The translations under genes and the position numbers were made by a program. The notes beneath the pieces were generated by a model that made no database searches, was not told where the DNA came from, and saw nothing but the letters and a program-made list of their open reading frames with translations. From Anaerofustis stercorihominis (GTDB lineage Bacteria; Bacillota; Clostridia; Eubacteriales; Anaerofustaceae), in assembly GCF_024623185.1 (NCBI RefSeq), contig NZ_JANJZK010000005.1:62001-126000 (forward strand): DNA of 64,000 bases, read 5' to 3'. This document shows, one piece after another, positions 43,355 to 51,602 of the stretch; position 1 is the stretch's first letter; each line of letters starts with the position of its first letter.

Positions 43355-45055
43355 TTATGGAAGCATGTCAAATTGTCTGCGTGATAATAATTCCACGTAT
43401 TCCTTTACAAAACCTCCAATATGTGCACTGTAATCTCCGATTCTTTCAAGATCGGCTACTATATCAAAGTATACAACACCGGCTTCAGGAGTGCAAGACT
43501 TTCTGTTGAGTCTGTCTATGTGTGCTTTTCTAAGTTCATCTTCTTTTTTATCTATTTCTTCTTCCATAAGGTCCGTTTTAACGGCCTTTGTTAAATCTTT
43601 TTCTTTAAATGCATCGATAGCAAGTCTTAAATTTTTCCTCACCATTTCATACATTCCGCTTAATTCATTTGTTGCATTTTCACTGAAGACCACGCCGTCG
43701 TCTTTTTTATTCTGTGCAATTCTCACCATACTCATACAGTAATCACCTATCCTTTCGATATCGTGAATTACCTGATGAAGATGAACGGTAAAATCCGCAC
43801 TTTGAATGCTTGCGTCCAAAGCGGAAATCTTTATAACGAACTCTGCAATCCCCGTTTCGTACTTATTGATCAAATTTTCTAAAAGCTCGACCTCTTCGAT
43901 ATTTTCAAATTCATTGTTTATACATGCATTCGAAGCGAGATTTACCGCTTTATAGGCGATTTCCGACATCGTTTCGACTTCGTTTAACGCTTCCGAAACA
44001 GCAAATGCGGGATTTTCCAACAAAATATCATTCAATTTGAGTGTAAAATCGCCTTCCTCGTCTTTTTTTTTCACAGGCAGAACTTTCTCTATAAACTTGA
44101 TGATAGGTTTGCTTAAGAATAATAACAATGACGCATTGATCACGTTGAACATAGTATGGAAGTTAGCGATCTGCTGAGTCGGATCACTTCCCGATATAGA
44201 TAATATAAAATTAAAAATAAAACTATGTCCGTCTTTTGCAAACGCTCCAGTTAAGAATAATAAAGACATCATCCATATTACTCCGACTGTCTTGGTAATA
44301 AGATGAAATACCGCCGCCTGTTTAGCCTCTCTTTCAACACCTATCATAGCTATCATAGCCGTTGCACATGTACCGATATTCATACCTAAAACTATAGGTA
44401 CGACTACACCAAGGGCTTCATACCCTTCAACTCCCGCAAAAGCACCGCCGATTGCAAGAGCCTGAAGCAAACCGATAGAAGCTGAAGAAGACTGAATAAC
44501 TGCCGTTACAAAGACGCCTGCAAGAAGACCGAGGATCGGGTAATGTCCCAAACTTACAAGCATATTGGTAAAGAATGGATTGTCTGCAAGAGGTTTTAAA
44601 ACAGTAGACATAACGCTTATGCCGAAAAACAATATACCAAAACCCAGAATACATTCTGCAACATGTTTTAGTTTATCCTTATTTGCAAACATAAGTATGG
44701 CTGAACCGATACCTATAAATAAAGGCGCGTAGTCCGATAGATTAAGAGCAATTATCTGTCCCGTTATCGTAGTACCGATATCCGCCCCTAAAATCACCCC
44801 TGCCGCCTGCGCAAGAGTCATAAGATTTGCATTTACAAGACCTACTACAAGCACCGTCGTGGCAGAAGAACTTTGAATTATCATTGTCACAACCGTACCC
44901 AAAGCAAGTGCCTTTATGGGGTTACTGGTAACCTTGTTAAGTATGTCCTTTAGTTTGTTCCCTGCAGCTTTCTTTAGCCCTTCACCCATAAGATCCATTC
45001 CGTAAAGGAATAACCCCAGACCTCCGAAGAGCTGAATCAACATCATAATATCCAT
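43355..45055 (-). CDS. Na/Pi cotransporter family protein with PhoU domain (second copy)
   Basis: A 566-residue paralogue of the protein at 7257-8888. The duplicated membrane signatures are QSSSATTVLVVGL near residue 61 and QSSSASIGLLQAL near residue 188. A C-terminal PhoU-like domain (about 345-555) contains VHLHQVIHDIERIGDYC and DLERIGDYSAHIG. It probably imports phosphate with sodium. It lies between trmL (47 bp) and trxB (10 bp). The operon is preceded by the same type of TGTAAA repeat as the first copy. Confidence 0.9.
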   Translation of the reverse strand: MDIMMLIQLFGGLGLFLYGMDLMGEGLKKAAGNKLKDILNKVTSNPIKALALGTVVTMIIQSSSATTVLVVGLVNANLMTLAQAAGVILGADIGTTITGQIIALNLSDYAPLFIGIGSAILMFANKDKLKHVAECILGFGILFFGISVMSTVLKPLADNPFFTNMLVSLGHYPILGLLAGVFVTAVIQSSSASIGLLQALAIGGAFAGVEGYEALGVVVPIVLGMNIGTCATAMIAMIGVEREAKQAAVFHLITKTVGVIWMMSLLFLTGAFAKDGHSFIFNFILSISGSDPTQQIANFHTMFNVINASLLLFLSKPIIKFIEKVLPVKKKDEEGDFTLKLNDILLENPAFAVSEALNEVETMSEIAYKAVNLASNACINNEFENIEEVELLENLINKYETGIAEFVIKISALDASIQSADFTVHLHQVIHDIERIGDYCMSMVRIAQNKKDDGVVFSENATNELSGMYEMVRKNLRLAIDAFKEKDLTKAVKTDLMEEEIDKKEDELRKAHIDRLNRKSCTPEAGVVYFDIVADLERIGDYSAHIGGFVKEYVELLSRRQFDMLP

Positions 45056-45102
45056 ATTCTTTCCTCCCCTTTACACCAAAAAAAGGTCAGGCTTAATATA
45101 GT

Positions 45103-45570
45103 TTATTTCATAGATTCGAAATTATGCTGTCTAAGTGCTTCATATAATAGAACTGCCACGCTGTTCGACAGATTTAAACACCTTGCATTTTCTTTCGGTA
45201 TCATAGGAATCCTAAGCCTTGTACTCGGATATTTTTGGTGAATATAATCCGGAAGCCCTTTCGTTTCGGCTCCGAACATAAAATAATCATTTTCTTTAAA
45301 TTTAAAATCAGTGTAGTTTTTATCTCCCTTTGTTGTGAGCAAATAAAGATTTTTCACATCATTTTTCATTAGGAAATCTTCAAAATTTTCATATACACTT
45401 ATTGTTGCCTCATCCCAGTAATCTAAACCGGCTCTTTTTAAGTATTTATCTTTTATACTAAAACCGAGGGGTTTTATAAGATGAAGTTTTGTATCTGTTA
45501 CTGCACAGGTTCTTACAATATTTCCGGTATTCTGCGGAATTTCAGGATTAAATAAAACAATATTAAACAT
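45103..45570 (-). CDS. trmL: tRNA (cytidine(34)-2'-O)-methyltransferase
   Basis: A 155-residue SPOUT methyltransferase that modifies the wobble position of leucine tRNAs using S-adenosylmethionine. The N-terminal IVLFNPEIPQNTGNIVRTC, FGAETKGLP near residue 97 and the knot region LRIPMIPKENARCLNLSNSVAVLLYEALRQ near 122 are diagnostic. It is the first gene of the operon with the second Na/Pi cotransporter and trxB, an unusual combination. Confidence 0.95.
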   Translation of the reverse strand: MFNIVLFNPEIPQNTGNIVRTCAVTDTKLHLIKPLGFSIKDKYLKRAGLDYWDEATISVYENFEDFLMKNDVKNLYLLTTKGDKNYTDFKFKENDYFMFGAETKGLPDYIHQKYPSTRLRIPMIPKENARCLNLSNSVAVLLYEALRQHNFESMK

Positions 45571-45654
45571 TTTTCTGCTCCGTTTCTTATTTTTCCTAAA
45601 TAAAATATAAGAACCGAGATAAATATAACATATATTACATTTACTTTTCTCATA

Positions 45655-45704
45655 TTTTACTTATTGTTTATTTTGATTTTACATAAATTTTACATTATTT
45701 TACA
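45655..45704 (-). promoter_or_regulatory. Pho-box-like repeat array upstream of trmL-Na/Pi-trxB
   Basis: On the minus (coding) strand, units TGTAAAA (45698-45704), TGTAAAA (45688-45694), TGTAAAA (45677-45683), AATAAAC (45666-45672) and AGTAAAA (45655-45661) are spaced 10, 11, 11 and 11 bases. Orientation toward the gene is the same as in the repeat before the first Na/Pi cotransporter (7105-7133). A role in phosphate-starvation control is inferred from this match. Confidence 0.62.
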
Positions 45705-45734
45705 AACTAATCAAACTTTTATAATAATATACCT

Positions 45735-46391
45735 TTATTTGTTTTTTATATCTCTTATTGCAGGTAAATTATTATATCCGAGACTCTTTGCTTTTTTCAA
45801 ATATTGCTTGGTCTTTTCCTTATCGTTCATCATATCATACGCAATAGCCAAGTTACCGTAAGCATTTGCACAGTCCGGATATATATCTATTGCTTTCTTT
45901 GAATATTCAATGGATTTTTTAATCTCGGGAGGATCTTTCTTTAAATATATATTTCCAAGGCTCATATATGCGGTTTCGTTTTTCTCATTTATTTCGATGA
46001 CTTTTAGGTAATACTCCTCTGATTTCTCAAAATTATCGTTTATATCATATACTCTCGCCAAAGCTATCATATAATCTTCGTTATTGGGTTTCAGCTCATC
46101 AGCTTTTTTAAGAGGTATGAGAGCGGTATCAAATCTCTTAAGCTGCCAGTATGAATATCCTGTCATATAATTTCTGTTTGCTTCTTTATCCTTCTCAAGT
46201 TCATTTTCTTCAACTTTATTCAATGTTTCTATAGTGTTATAAAAATCCTGTTCTTTAAAATATTTTTCACCCAAAGCATACAGTTCTTCGGCACTCTCTT
46301 TTTTCTGACATCCGTAAAAAGCGGAAATAAAAATAAATAAAGTTAAAAATAAAATACTAAATTTAAATATTCTTTTATTACTTTGTATCAT
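45735..46391 (-). CDS. TPR-repeat lipoprotein
   Basis: A 218-residue lipoprotein. The signal peptide ends in SAFYGC with C28 as the lipid-attachment residue. About five tetratricopeptide repeats follow (for example KEQDFYNTIETLNKVEENEL, and AYMSLGNIYLKKDPPEIKKSIEYSKKAIDIYP). It is probably a protein-protein scaffold on the outer face of the membrane. It stands alone between trmL and the deoC operon; no partner is evident. Confidence 0.8.
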   Translation of the reverse strand: MIQSNKRIFKFSILFLTLFIFISAFYGCQKKESAEELYALGEKYFKEQDFYNTIETLNKVEENELEKDKEANRNYMTGYSYWQLKRFDTALIPLKKADELKPNNEDYMIALARVYDINDNFEKSEEYYLKVIEINEKNETAYMSLGNIYLKKDPPEIKKSIEYSKKAIDIYPDCANAYGNLAIAYDMMNDKEKTKQYLKKAKSLGYNNLPAIRDIKNK

Positions 46392-46728
46392 ATCAAATTC
46401 CTCTTTTGATAATTTTTAAATATTATATCATAAAAAATAATATAAAAATTTCAGATATAAAATGTTAATGATTTTTTAATTATTTAATGTTTAATGAACA
46501 AATAAGATAAGTTGTAAAACATCAAAATTTTAATAAAAAAACTCTTTAGGATAAAGTTTATTATTATACTTTAATTTTATTTTAGCAAATGATTATAAAA
46601 TATAAGTTATGTATTGTGAAAAGTTTTATCTTACCAATATACTACGGAAAATTAAAAGAACGCAGTTTCCCGCGTTCCTTCGTTAGAGATAAGTTTTATT
46701 GGAGGAATTTAATATATCCCTTATTATT
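46392..46728. other. Gene-free AT-rich stretch
   Basis: It holds the upstream region of the TPR lipoprotein gene at its left end and the deoC terminator at its right end. No reading frame or RNA gene was seen between them. Confidence 0.5.
46651..46677 (-). terminator. Probable terminator of the aldolase-PHP-deoC operon
   Basis: A GC-rich dyad GAACGC/GCGTTC (46658-46663 and 46672-46677) with an 8-base loop is followed by TTTTAATTTT on the minus strand. Confidence 0.65.
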
Positions 46729-47454
46729 TTATTGACCTTGATACTTTGGAACTATCCCAACTTCTCTCATCAAATCGAGAGAATCGATTATCATAGGTGC
46801 GTCCTGAGTCCCTATAAGCTCTGCTCCCGCCATTAAATAAACATAAGCATTTTGAGGTTTTGGAGCCTTTACACCGGATACTTTTAGTTTAGTCCCCGTT
46901 CCCTTTAAACAGTCTCTCATCAAAACAGTCTGTTCCAATGTAGGACCTGCATAATGTCCGGTAGACGATTTTACATAGTTTATACCCGCTTCAGCACAAA
47001 GTTCACAGGCAATCTTTATTTCTTCATCCGTAAGCATACAGCATTCTATTATCATCTTTGTAAGGACTCCGCCCGCCGCATTTACATAATCCTTGAACTC
47101 GGATTTTATAGCGTCGTATTTCTTTTCTTTCATGTTTCCTACGTTCATACAGTTATCTAAAACAGTAGCTCCCATTTTGACCGCTTCTTCCGCTTCAAAA
47201 GCTTTTACGGCACTGGATTGCTGTCCGAGAGGAAACCCTATCCCCGCACCTATAAGTAAATCAGTCCCTTCAAGTTCTTCTTTTACCACAGGTGTCCAGT
47301 ATGAAGAGGAATAACAGAAAGCCTTACAATTATACTTAATAGCTTTCCTACATCCTTTTCTTACTTGTTCTTCAGTCAAGTCCTTCGAAAGACTGGCATA
47401 ATCAAAAAGTTTACCTACATCTTTTTTAGTCATTTTTGTGAAATCTACCGACAT
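46729..47454 (-). CDS. DeoC/class I aldolase family protein
   Basis: A 241-residue TIM-barrel aldolase of the DeoC group. The Schiff-base lysine is K162 (YVKSSTG), and D100 (TVLDNCMN) and K191 (KLKVSG) match the other catalytic residues of deoxyribose-phosphate aldolase. The sequence is divergent, and no other deoxynucleoside genes (deoD, deoB, pdp) are present. It is the third gene of an operon with a class II aldolase and a PHP phosphoesterase, which suggests a special sugar-phosphate substrate rather than simple deoxyribose 5-phosphate. The exact reaction is unknown. Confidence 0.75.
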   Translation of the reverse strand: MSVDFTKMTKKDVGKLFDYASLSKDLTEEQVRKGCRKAIKYNCKAFCYSSSYWTPVVKEELEGTDLLIGAGIGFPLGQQSSAVKAFEAEEAVKMGATVLDNCMNVGNMKEKKYDAIKSEFKDYVNAAGGVLTKMIIECCMLTDEEIKIACELCAEAGINYVKSSTGHYAGPTLEQTVLMRDCLKGTGTKLKVSGVKAPKPQNAYVYLMAGAELIGTQDAPMIIDSLDLMREVGIVPKYQGQ

Positions 47455-47466
47455 TTCATATCTCCT

Positions 47467-48417
47467 TTAAATAAGTTTTTTTAACAGTTCGTTATTTATA
47501 AAGTAATCGTAGTCTATCCCGCATTCTCCTATAAATCTAGGGTTATCAGGGTCTTTCTTATGGTCTCCGTGGAAATCAGAACCTCCGGAAATTATTTTTA
47601 CTCTAGTAGAATATTCTTCTTTTACTTCTTCTATTATATCTTCTTTTTTCATCTTACCGTTATAGCTGGTTTTATCGTAGGTGTAACTTGCCTCGATACC
47701 GTCAAGTCCGTTTTCTATAAGATTATCTATATATTCGCTTCTTAAGACCTTCACACCATTAAGTTCAACTTCATCTGCTATCAAATAAGGATGAGCAAGA
47801 ACGATTATCCCTCCCGCTTCATGTACTATTTTTATTATATCTATAGGATTTGGTTTTCTTCTTCTGACATCCAGTCTTTTATCTTTCTTTGACATTTTTT
47901 TTGCGTCAGACCAGGTCCTTGTATATCCTTTATCAGCCATCAGATTAAAGATGAGCTTCTTCTGCATTTCCTTTTCGTTTCTCTTCTGACCGCCGTAATT
48001 AAGTACTTCTTCGAGAGTTATATCGTATCCGAGAGAATTGAGCCTATGTAAAAATTCTTTATAGCTTTCAATCTTACTGTCAGCGATATCTTCCATGACT
48101 GTTTTGATTTTCTCGTTTTCAAAGTCACATCCGTAAGCTACCATATGTACATCATCTACAAACGTATCACAGGAAAATTCGCATGCTTTAAGGAACTTAA
48201 CTCCTTTTGAAGCTGCATATTCCACACTGTCCACTTCTTTCCCATCAACTTCAACGGTGTTAGGAGGAACCATATCATGATCGGAAATGGTAAGTATTTT
48301 CATTCCCGCACCCGCTGCAAGGTCTATGAGCTCTTTTGGAGTACAAAGTCCATCCGAACGAGTTGTATGACAGTGCATATCACATAAATAATTGGGTTTA
48401 AAATTATAATCAGTCAT
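47467..48417 (-). CDS. PHP-domain metal-dependent phosphoesterase
   Basis: A 316-residue PHP protein. The metal ligands are visible in order: DMHCHTTRSDG (18-28), TISDHD near 57, E in LKACEFSCD near 98, VLAHPYL near 210, and GGSDFHGDHK near 283. Family members hydrolyse phosphate esters such as nucleoside 3',5'-bisphosphates, histidinol phosphate or cyclic phosphates. It overlaps the upstream aldolase gene by 8 bp and precedes the deoC-like gene by 12 bp. Its substrate is probably a metabolite of the same pathway. Confidence 0.82.
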   Translation of the reverse strand: MTDYNFKPNYLCDMHCHTTRSDGLCTPKELIDLAAGAGMKILTISDHDMVPPNTVEVDGKEVDSVEYAASKGVKFLKACEFSCDTFVDDVHMVAYGCDFENEKIKTVMEDIADSKIESYKEFLHRLNSLGYDITLEEVLNYGGQKRNEKEMQKKLIFNLMADKGYTRTWSDAKKMSKKDKRLDVRRRKPNPIDIIKIVHEAGGIIVLAHPYLIADEVELNGVKVLRSEYIDNLIENGLDGIEASYTYDKTSYNGKMKKEDIIEEVKEEYSTRVKIISGGSDFHGDHKKDPDNPRFIGECGIDYDYFINNELLKKLI

Positions 48418-49276
48418 CCTCGATGCTCCCCTTTCCTAAGGTAAAGAAATTTATATGCTTGAATGCAAGGGCATATATCCTTTTATATACGTAATCATCG
48501 AGTTTAAGAGGATTATTTTCATCTCTGTTAGCGGAAGAATAAGCATACATTCCCTGACAGTAGGCAATCTTTATGGCGGTTGAAATATTTACCTTGCTTG
48601 CCCTTAAATCGATAAGCTTTCTGAACATCTCGTCACTAAGCCCGGTACCGCCATGAAGAACAAGAGGTACGGGAGAAATATCATCTATTTCCTTAAATAA
48701 ATCATAGTTGAGCTTAATCTCTCCTTTATATACTCCGTGAGCAGTTCCGATTGCCGGCGCAAGACAGTCGACACCGGTTTCTTTTAAGTATTTTTCGCAG
48801 TCTTCCCTGCTTGCATAAGCTGCGTCATCTTTATGTACCACGATATCATCTTCAACGCCCACTATGCTTCCGACTTCTCCTTCGAGAGAAATATCTCTTC
48901 CTTTGATGTAATCCTTAACTTCCAAAGTATCTTTTATGTTTTGTTCAAGAGGAGTTTTTGAACCGTCAAACATAATGGAGCTCCACCCTGCGTCCATACA
49001 TCTTTTTGCGTATTCTTTATCAGTACAGTGATCCAAATGAACCGCCACATCTACGTCTGCATTTTCACATATTGGTCTTAAGAATGACATGAACTCTTCA
49101 ATCCCAAACTGCTTTACGGTCTTTACGGAAGTTTGAAGTATTACCGGGACTTTTAAATCTGAAGCTGCATCTACCACAGCCTTTGCGGTAAGATAATTTA
49201 CAATATTAAATGCCCCTACGGCATAGTGGCCGTCTCTGGCATCATTTAACATTTTCTTCATTGAAACATAAGCCAT
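48410..49276 (-). CDS. Class II ketose-bisphosphate aldolase family protein (operon copy)
   Basis: A 288-residue zinc aldolase. VHLDHCTD near residue 80, GTAHGVYKGE near residue 178 and LHGGTGLSDE near residue 208 carry the active-site and zinc ligands. It differs clearly from the aldolase at 31930-32781, with NIVNYLTAKAVVDAASDLKVPVILQTS at the N-terminus. GGAGG precedes the start. It is the first gene of the three-gene operon and lies directly behind a palindromic operator shared with a GntR regulator gene. The substrate could be tagatose-, fructose- or another ketose-bisphosphate; nothing nearby decides. Confidence 0.82.
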   Translation of the reverse strand: MAYVSMKKMLNDARDGHYAVGAFNIVNYLTAKAVVDAASDLKVPVILQTSVKTVKQFGIEEFMSFLRPICENADVDVAVHLDHCTDKEYAKRCMDAGWSSIMFDGSKTPLEQNIKDTLEVKDYIKGRDISLEGEVGSIVGVEDDIVVHKDDAAYASREDCEKYLKETGVDCLAPAIGTAHGVYKGEIKLNYDLFKEIDDISPVPLVLHGGTGLSDEMFRKLIDLRASKVNISTAIKIAYCQGMYAYSSANRDENNPLKLDDYVYKRIYALAFKHINFFTLGKGSIEDD

Positions 49277-49298
49277 TTTTTACGCCTCCTTTAAATAT

Positions 49299-49322
49299 TA
49301 TAACTGGATATATCTAGTTATA
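49299..49322. promoter_or_regulatory. Operator of the aldolase operon (probable GntR site)
   Basis: A 24-bp near-perfect palindrome with arms TATAACTGGATA and TATCTAGTTATA lies between the -10 box and the ribosome binding site of the operon. Its core CTGGATATATCTAG matches CTGGTTATAACTAG before the GntR gene (50819-50832) at 12 of 14 positions. Confidence 0.75.
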
Positions 49323-49334
49323 ACCACTTAATAC

Positions 49335-49364
49335 CAGTATATTTATATATACTGATTTTGTCAA
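49335..49364 (-). promoter_or_regulatory. Promoter of the aldolase operon
   Basis: On the minus strand TTGACA (49359-49364) and TATACT (49336-49341) are separated by 17 bases. A 20-bp dyad CAGTATAT/ATATACTG (49335-49354) covers the -10 and part of the spacer and might be a further operator. Confidence 0.75.
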
Positions 49365-49551
49365 TAGAATATCTTAAAATATAATAAAAATATTACTTTA
49401 TTATCTAACTTTTTATTTGCTTTAAAATATTTAAAACATAACATTACTTTCTTTATAAAATAATTAATGTAAAATTAATCAAGGGTTAATTCCTATTATA
49501 TATATTCAAAGTAAGATATAATAATAAACCATATTATATAAGAGGTATATA

Positions 49552-49974
49552 ATGAAAAAACTTATATGCATAACACTATTACTTTTAAGTTTATCGTCAC
49601 TGATCGCATGTACAAACGCTAAAAATACAAAAGATACATTCAATATTTCCATCAAGAATAAAAGCGGTAAAGAAATTTACGGGCTTCATTATGAATATTT
49701 TATTGACGAAAGAGCTGTCGGCGGAGGTAATGTAGAAAATGCAGATAACAGCAGACTGGATAAAAACGAAGTTTTGACAAATGAATTTTATCCCGAGGAC
49801 TTTCCCGAAAACACTGACCTATCAAAATTTTCCATAAAATATTATGTGATTTCAAACAACAAGAAAGAAGTACAATGTGATAATATAATAAAACTAAATG
49901 TAAAATACAATGAAACATATAAATTGGTACTTATAGATAATGTCCAAGGTGGATTTAAAATGATAAAAAGATAG
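49552..49974 (+). CDS. Small lipoprotein of unknown function
   Basis: A 140-residue protein with a clear lipoprotein signal peptide (LLLLSLSSLIAC, C20). The mature part looks like a compact beta domain (FNISIKNKSGKEIYGLHYEYFIDERAVGGGN). I do not recognise the family. It is transcribed alone with its own terminator. AGAGG precedes the start. Confidence 0.7.
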   Translation: MKKLICITLLLLSLSSLIACTNAKNTKDTFNISIKNKSGKEIYGLHYEYFIDERAVGGGNVENADNSRLDKNEVLTNEFYPEDFPENTDLSKFSIKYYVISNNKKEVQCDNIIKLNVKYNETYKLVLIDNVQGGFKMIKR

Positions 49975-49987
49975 TATTCAATAAATA

Positions 49988-50020
49988 AAAAGACGATACC
50001 CTAAAGTATTGTCTTTTTTA
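49988..50020 (+). terminator. Terminator of the small lipoprotein gene
   Basis: The stem AAAAGACGATAC/GTATTGTCTTTT (49988-49999 and 50006-50017) contains one G-U pair and ends in T residues. Confidence 0.82.
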
Positions 50021-50061
50021 TAAAACTTTATTTAATTAAATTCGATTTAATATATGAGCTT

Positions 50062-50796
50062 TTAATTATTAAATTCATATTTGAGTTTGACTTTATCTCC
50101 CCTGAAAATCACTTTTGAATATTCATAAGGATTTCCTTCTTCTTCGTACATTACATCTTCAAGAATAAGGAGAGGATAACCCTTCTCGGTTTCAAATATC
50201 TGAGAAACTTCTTCCGTTGTAGTCATAGATTCCAGTGTTTCTAAGACTTTCTTTGGAGTTATACCATACTTATCCTCGATAAGAACGCATAACTGCTCGC
50301 TTTCCAGCCTGTCTGAATTATATATTTCCTTGAATTTATCGTAGCTTAAATAAGTATGATGTAAACTTATAGGTTCATTATCTACAAGTCTCAGTCTTTT
50401 AATGAACATAACATCGCTGTTTTCCTCTATATTCAAATTAGAACTGATTATCGGAGTGGATCTTATTATACTTTTCTCCATAAGCTTTGTCGTAGTCTCA
50501 TACCCCATTCTTTCAAGCTGTTCTCTAAAGCCCATATAAGCAAGAGAAGAAGTCATTATCTTGGGAGATGATACAAAGGTCCCTTTCCCCGCTACTCTGT
50601 AAAGTATCCCCTCTTTGACAAGATGATTGCAGGCATTCCTAACGGTAATCCTGCTTAAATCATATTTATTCATAAGCTCCGATTCTGAGGGTATCTTTTC
50701 GTCTCTTTTGTAAATCCCTTTTTCAATACTCTCTCTTATGAGCTCTTCAAGCTGAAGATAAAGAGGTTTTGAGTTGTTTCTGTCAATATCATGCAT
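50062..50796 (-). CDS. GntR-family (HutC/UTRA) transcriptional regulator
   Basis: A 244-residue regulator. The N-terminal GntR winged helix (about 5-72) includes KIPSESELMNKYDLSRITVRNACNHLVKEGILYRVAGKGTFV. The C-terminal UTRA ligand-binding domain (about 90-240) usually senses a sugar phosphate or related metabolite. An operator-like palindrome lies 23 bases upstream of its start codon and recurs before the nearby aldolase operon, so it probably controls itself and that operon. The inducer is unknown. Confidence 0.92.
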   Translation of the reverse strand: MHDIDRNNSKPLYLQLEELIRESIEKGIYKRDEKIPSESELMNKYDLSRITVRNACNHLVKEGILYRVAGKGTFVSSPKIMTSSLAYMGFREQLERMGYETTTKLMEKSIIRSTPIISSNLNIEENSDVMFIKRLRLVDNEPISLHHTYLSYDKFKEIYNSDRLESEQLCVLIEDKYGITPKKVLETLESMTTTEEVSQIFETEKGYPLLILEDVMYEEEGNPYEYSKVIFRGDKVKLKYEFNN

Positions 50797-50818
50797 AACA
50801 TTTGCCTTTCCGATATAA

Positions 50819-50832
50819 CTGGTTATAACTAG
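50819..50832. promoter_or_regulatory. Operator upstream of the GntR gene
   Basis: The core CTGGTTATAACTAG is a near-palindrome matching the operator at 49299-49322. It lies just before the GntR coding region and suggests autoregulation. Confidence 0.7.
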
Positions 50833-50960
50833 ATATTACCACATAAAATATATTTTTGTAAAGGTGTAAATATTTAGTGTTTTTTTATTTAAAATATTTT
50901 ATAAGCGGATTAAATACGAAAGTTATGTCGTTTATATGATAACTCCAATTAATAATAAAT

Positions 50961-50999
50961 AAAAAAATAAAACAGTACTTAAATAAACAATACTGTTTT
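50961..50999 (-). terminator. Terminator of the VOC-family gene
   Basis: The stem AAAACAGTA/TACTGTTTT (50969-50977 and 50991-50999) has a T-rich tail on the minus strand. Confidence 0.78.
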
Positions 51000-51021
51000 A
51001 TTTTACTAATTAATATAATAA

Positions 51022-51498
51022 TTATTTAAGCAAACTATTTACAAATTTAACTGGAACGTCCATTCTTACGGCTATTTCTTCGTTATTCATACCGCTGTCG
51101 GCAAATCTTTTACAAACGTTCTTCATATCTTCCCCTATTTCGATTATATGATTATCAGGGTCGTATATACGAACGACTCTTTGTCCCCACGAATGTTCTT
51201 TAACTTTATGAACGTATTTAATATCATTCATGCTATTTAATTTTTCTATGAACTTATCAAATTCTCCCGCTTTATTTTCTTCAAAATAAATCTCGAAATC
51301 ATTGCCCCCCAATTTAATATCATCCTTTGAGACTTCTATAAATTCTTCATAACTGTCTTTTGTCTGCAGACATAATCCTCCCGTCAGAGTGATATTTGCT
51401 CCGAAATCCAAAAGTACTCTAAGTCCCAAAACTTCTTTATAAAACTTCTTGGATCTCTCCATATCTTCAACAACCAGCATAGGGTTTTTTAGTTTCAT
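51022..51498 (-). CDS. Glyoxalase/VOC-fold protein with C-terminal helical extension
   Basis: A 158-residue protein. Residues 1-120 form a vicinal-oxygen-chelate domain (LVVEDMERSKKFYKEVLGLRV, and YDPDNHIIEIGE near 110). The last 35 residues (FADSGMNNEEIAVRMDVPVKFVNSLLK) look like a helix-turn-helix-type motif added to the domain. Possible roles are metabolite binding, antibiotic resistance or lyase activity; the metal ligands are not certain. It is a single gene with its own terminator. Confidence 0.75.
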   Translation of the reverse strand: MKLKNPMLVVEDMERSKKFYKEVLGLRVLLDFGANITLTGGLCLQTKDSYEEFIEVSKDDIKLGGNDFEIYFEENKAGEFDKFIEKLNSMNDIKYVHKVKEHSWGQRVVRIYDPDNHIIEIGEDMKNVCKRFADSGMNNEEIAVRMDVPVKFVNSLLK

Positions 51499-51602
51499 GT
51501 TATTCTATTCCTTTCGATTATTCTTTATAATACTGATATAAAATATAAGCGAGCAATATAAGTCCGCTAAATATTTAAATTCTAATTTATAATGCCAAAT
51601 AA

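Noticed and set aside
31930-49276. The two class II aldolases as a recent duplication
   Set aside because: Their sequences differ throughout and their contexts differ, so they are distinct family members.
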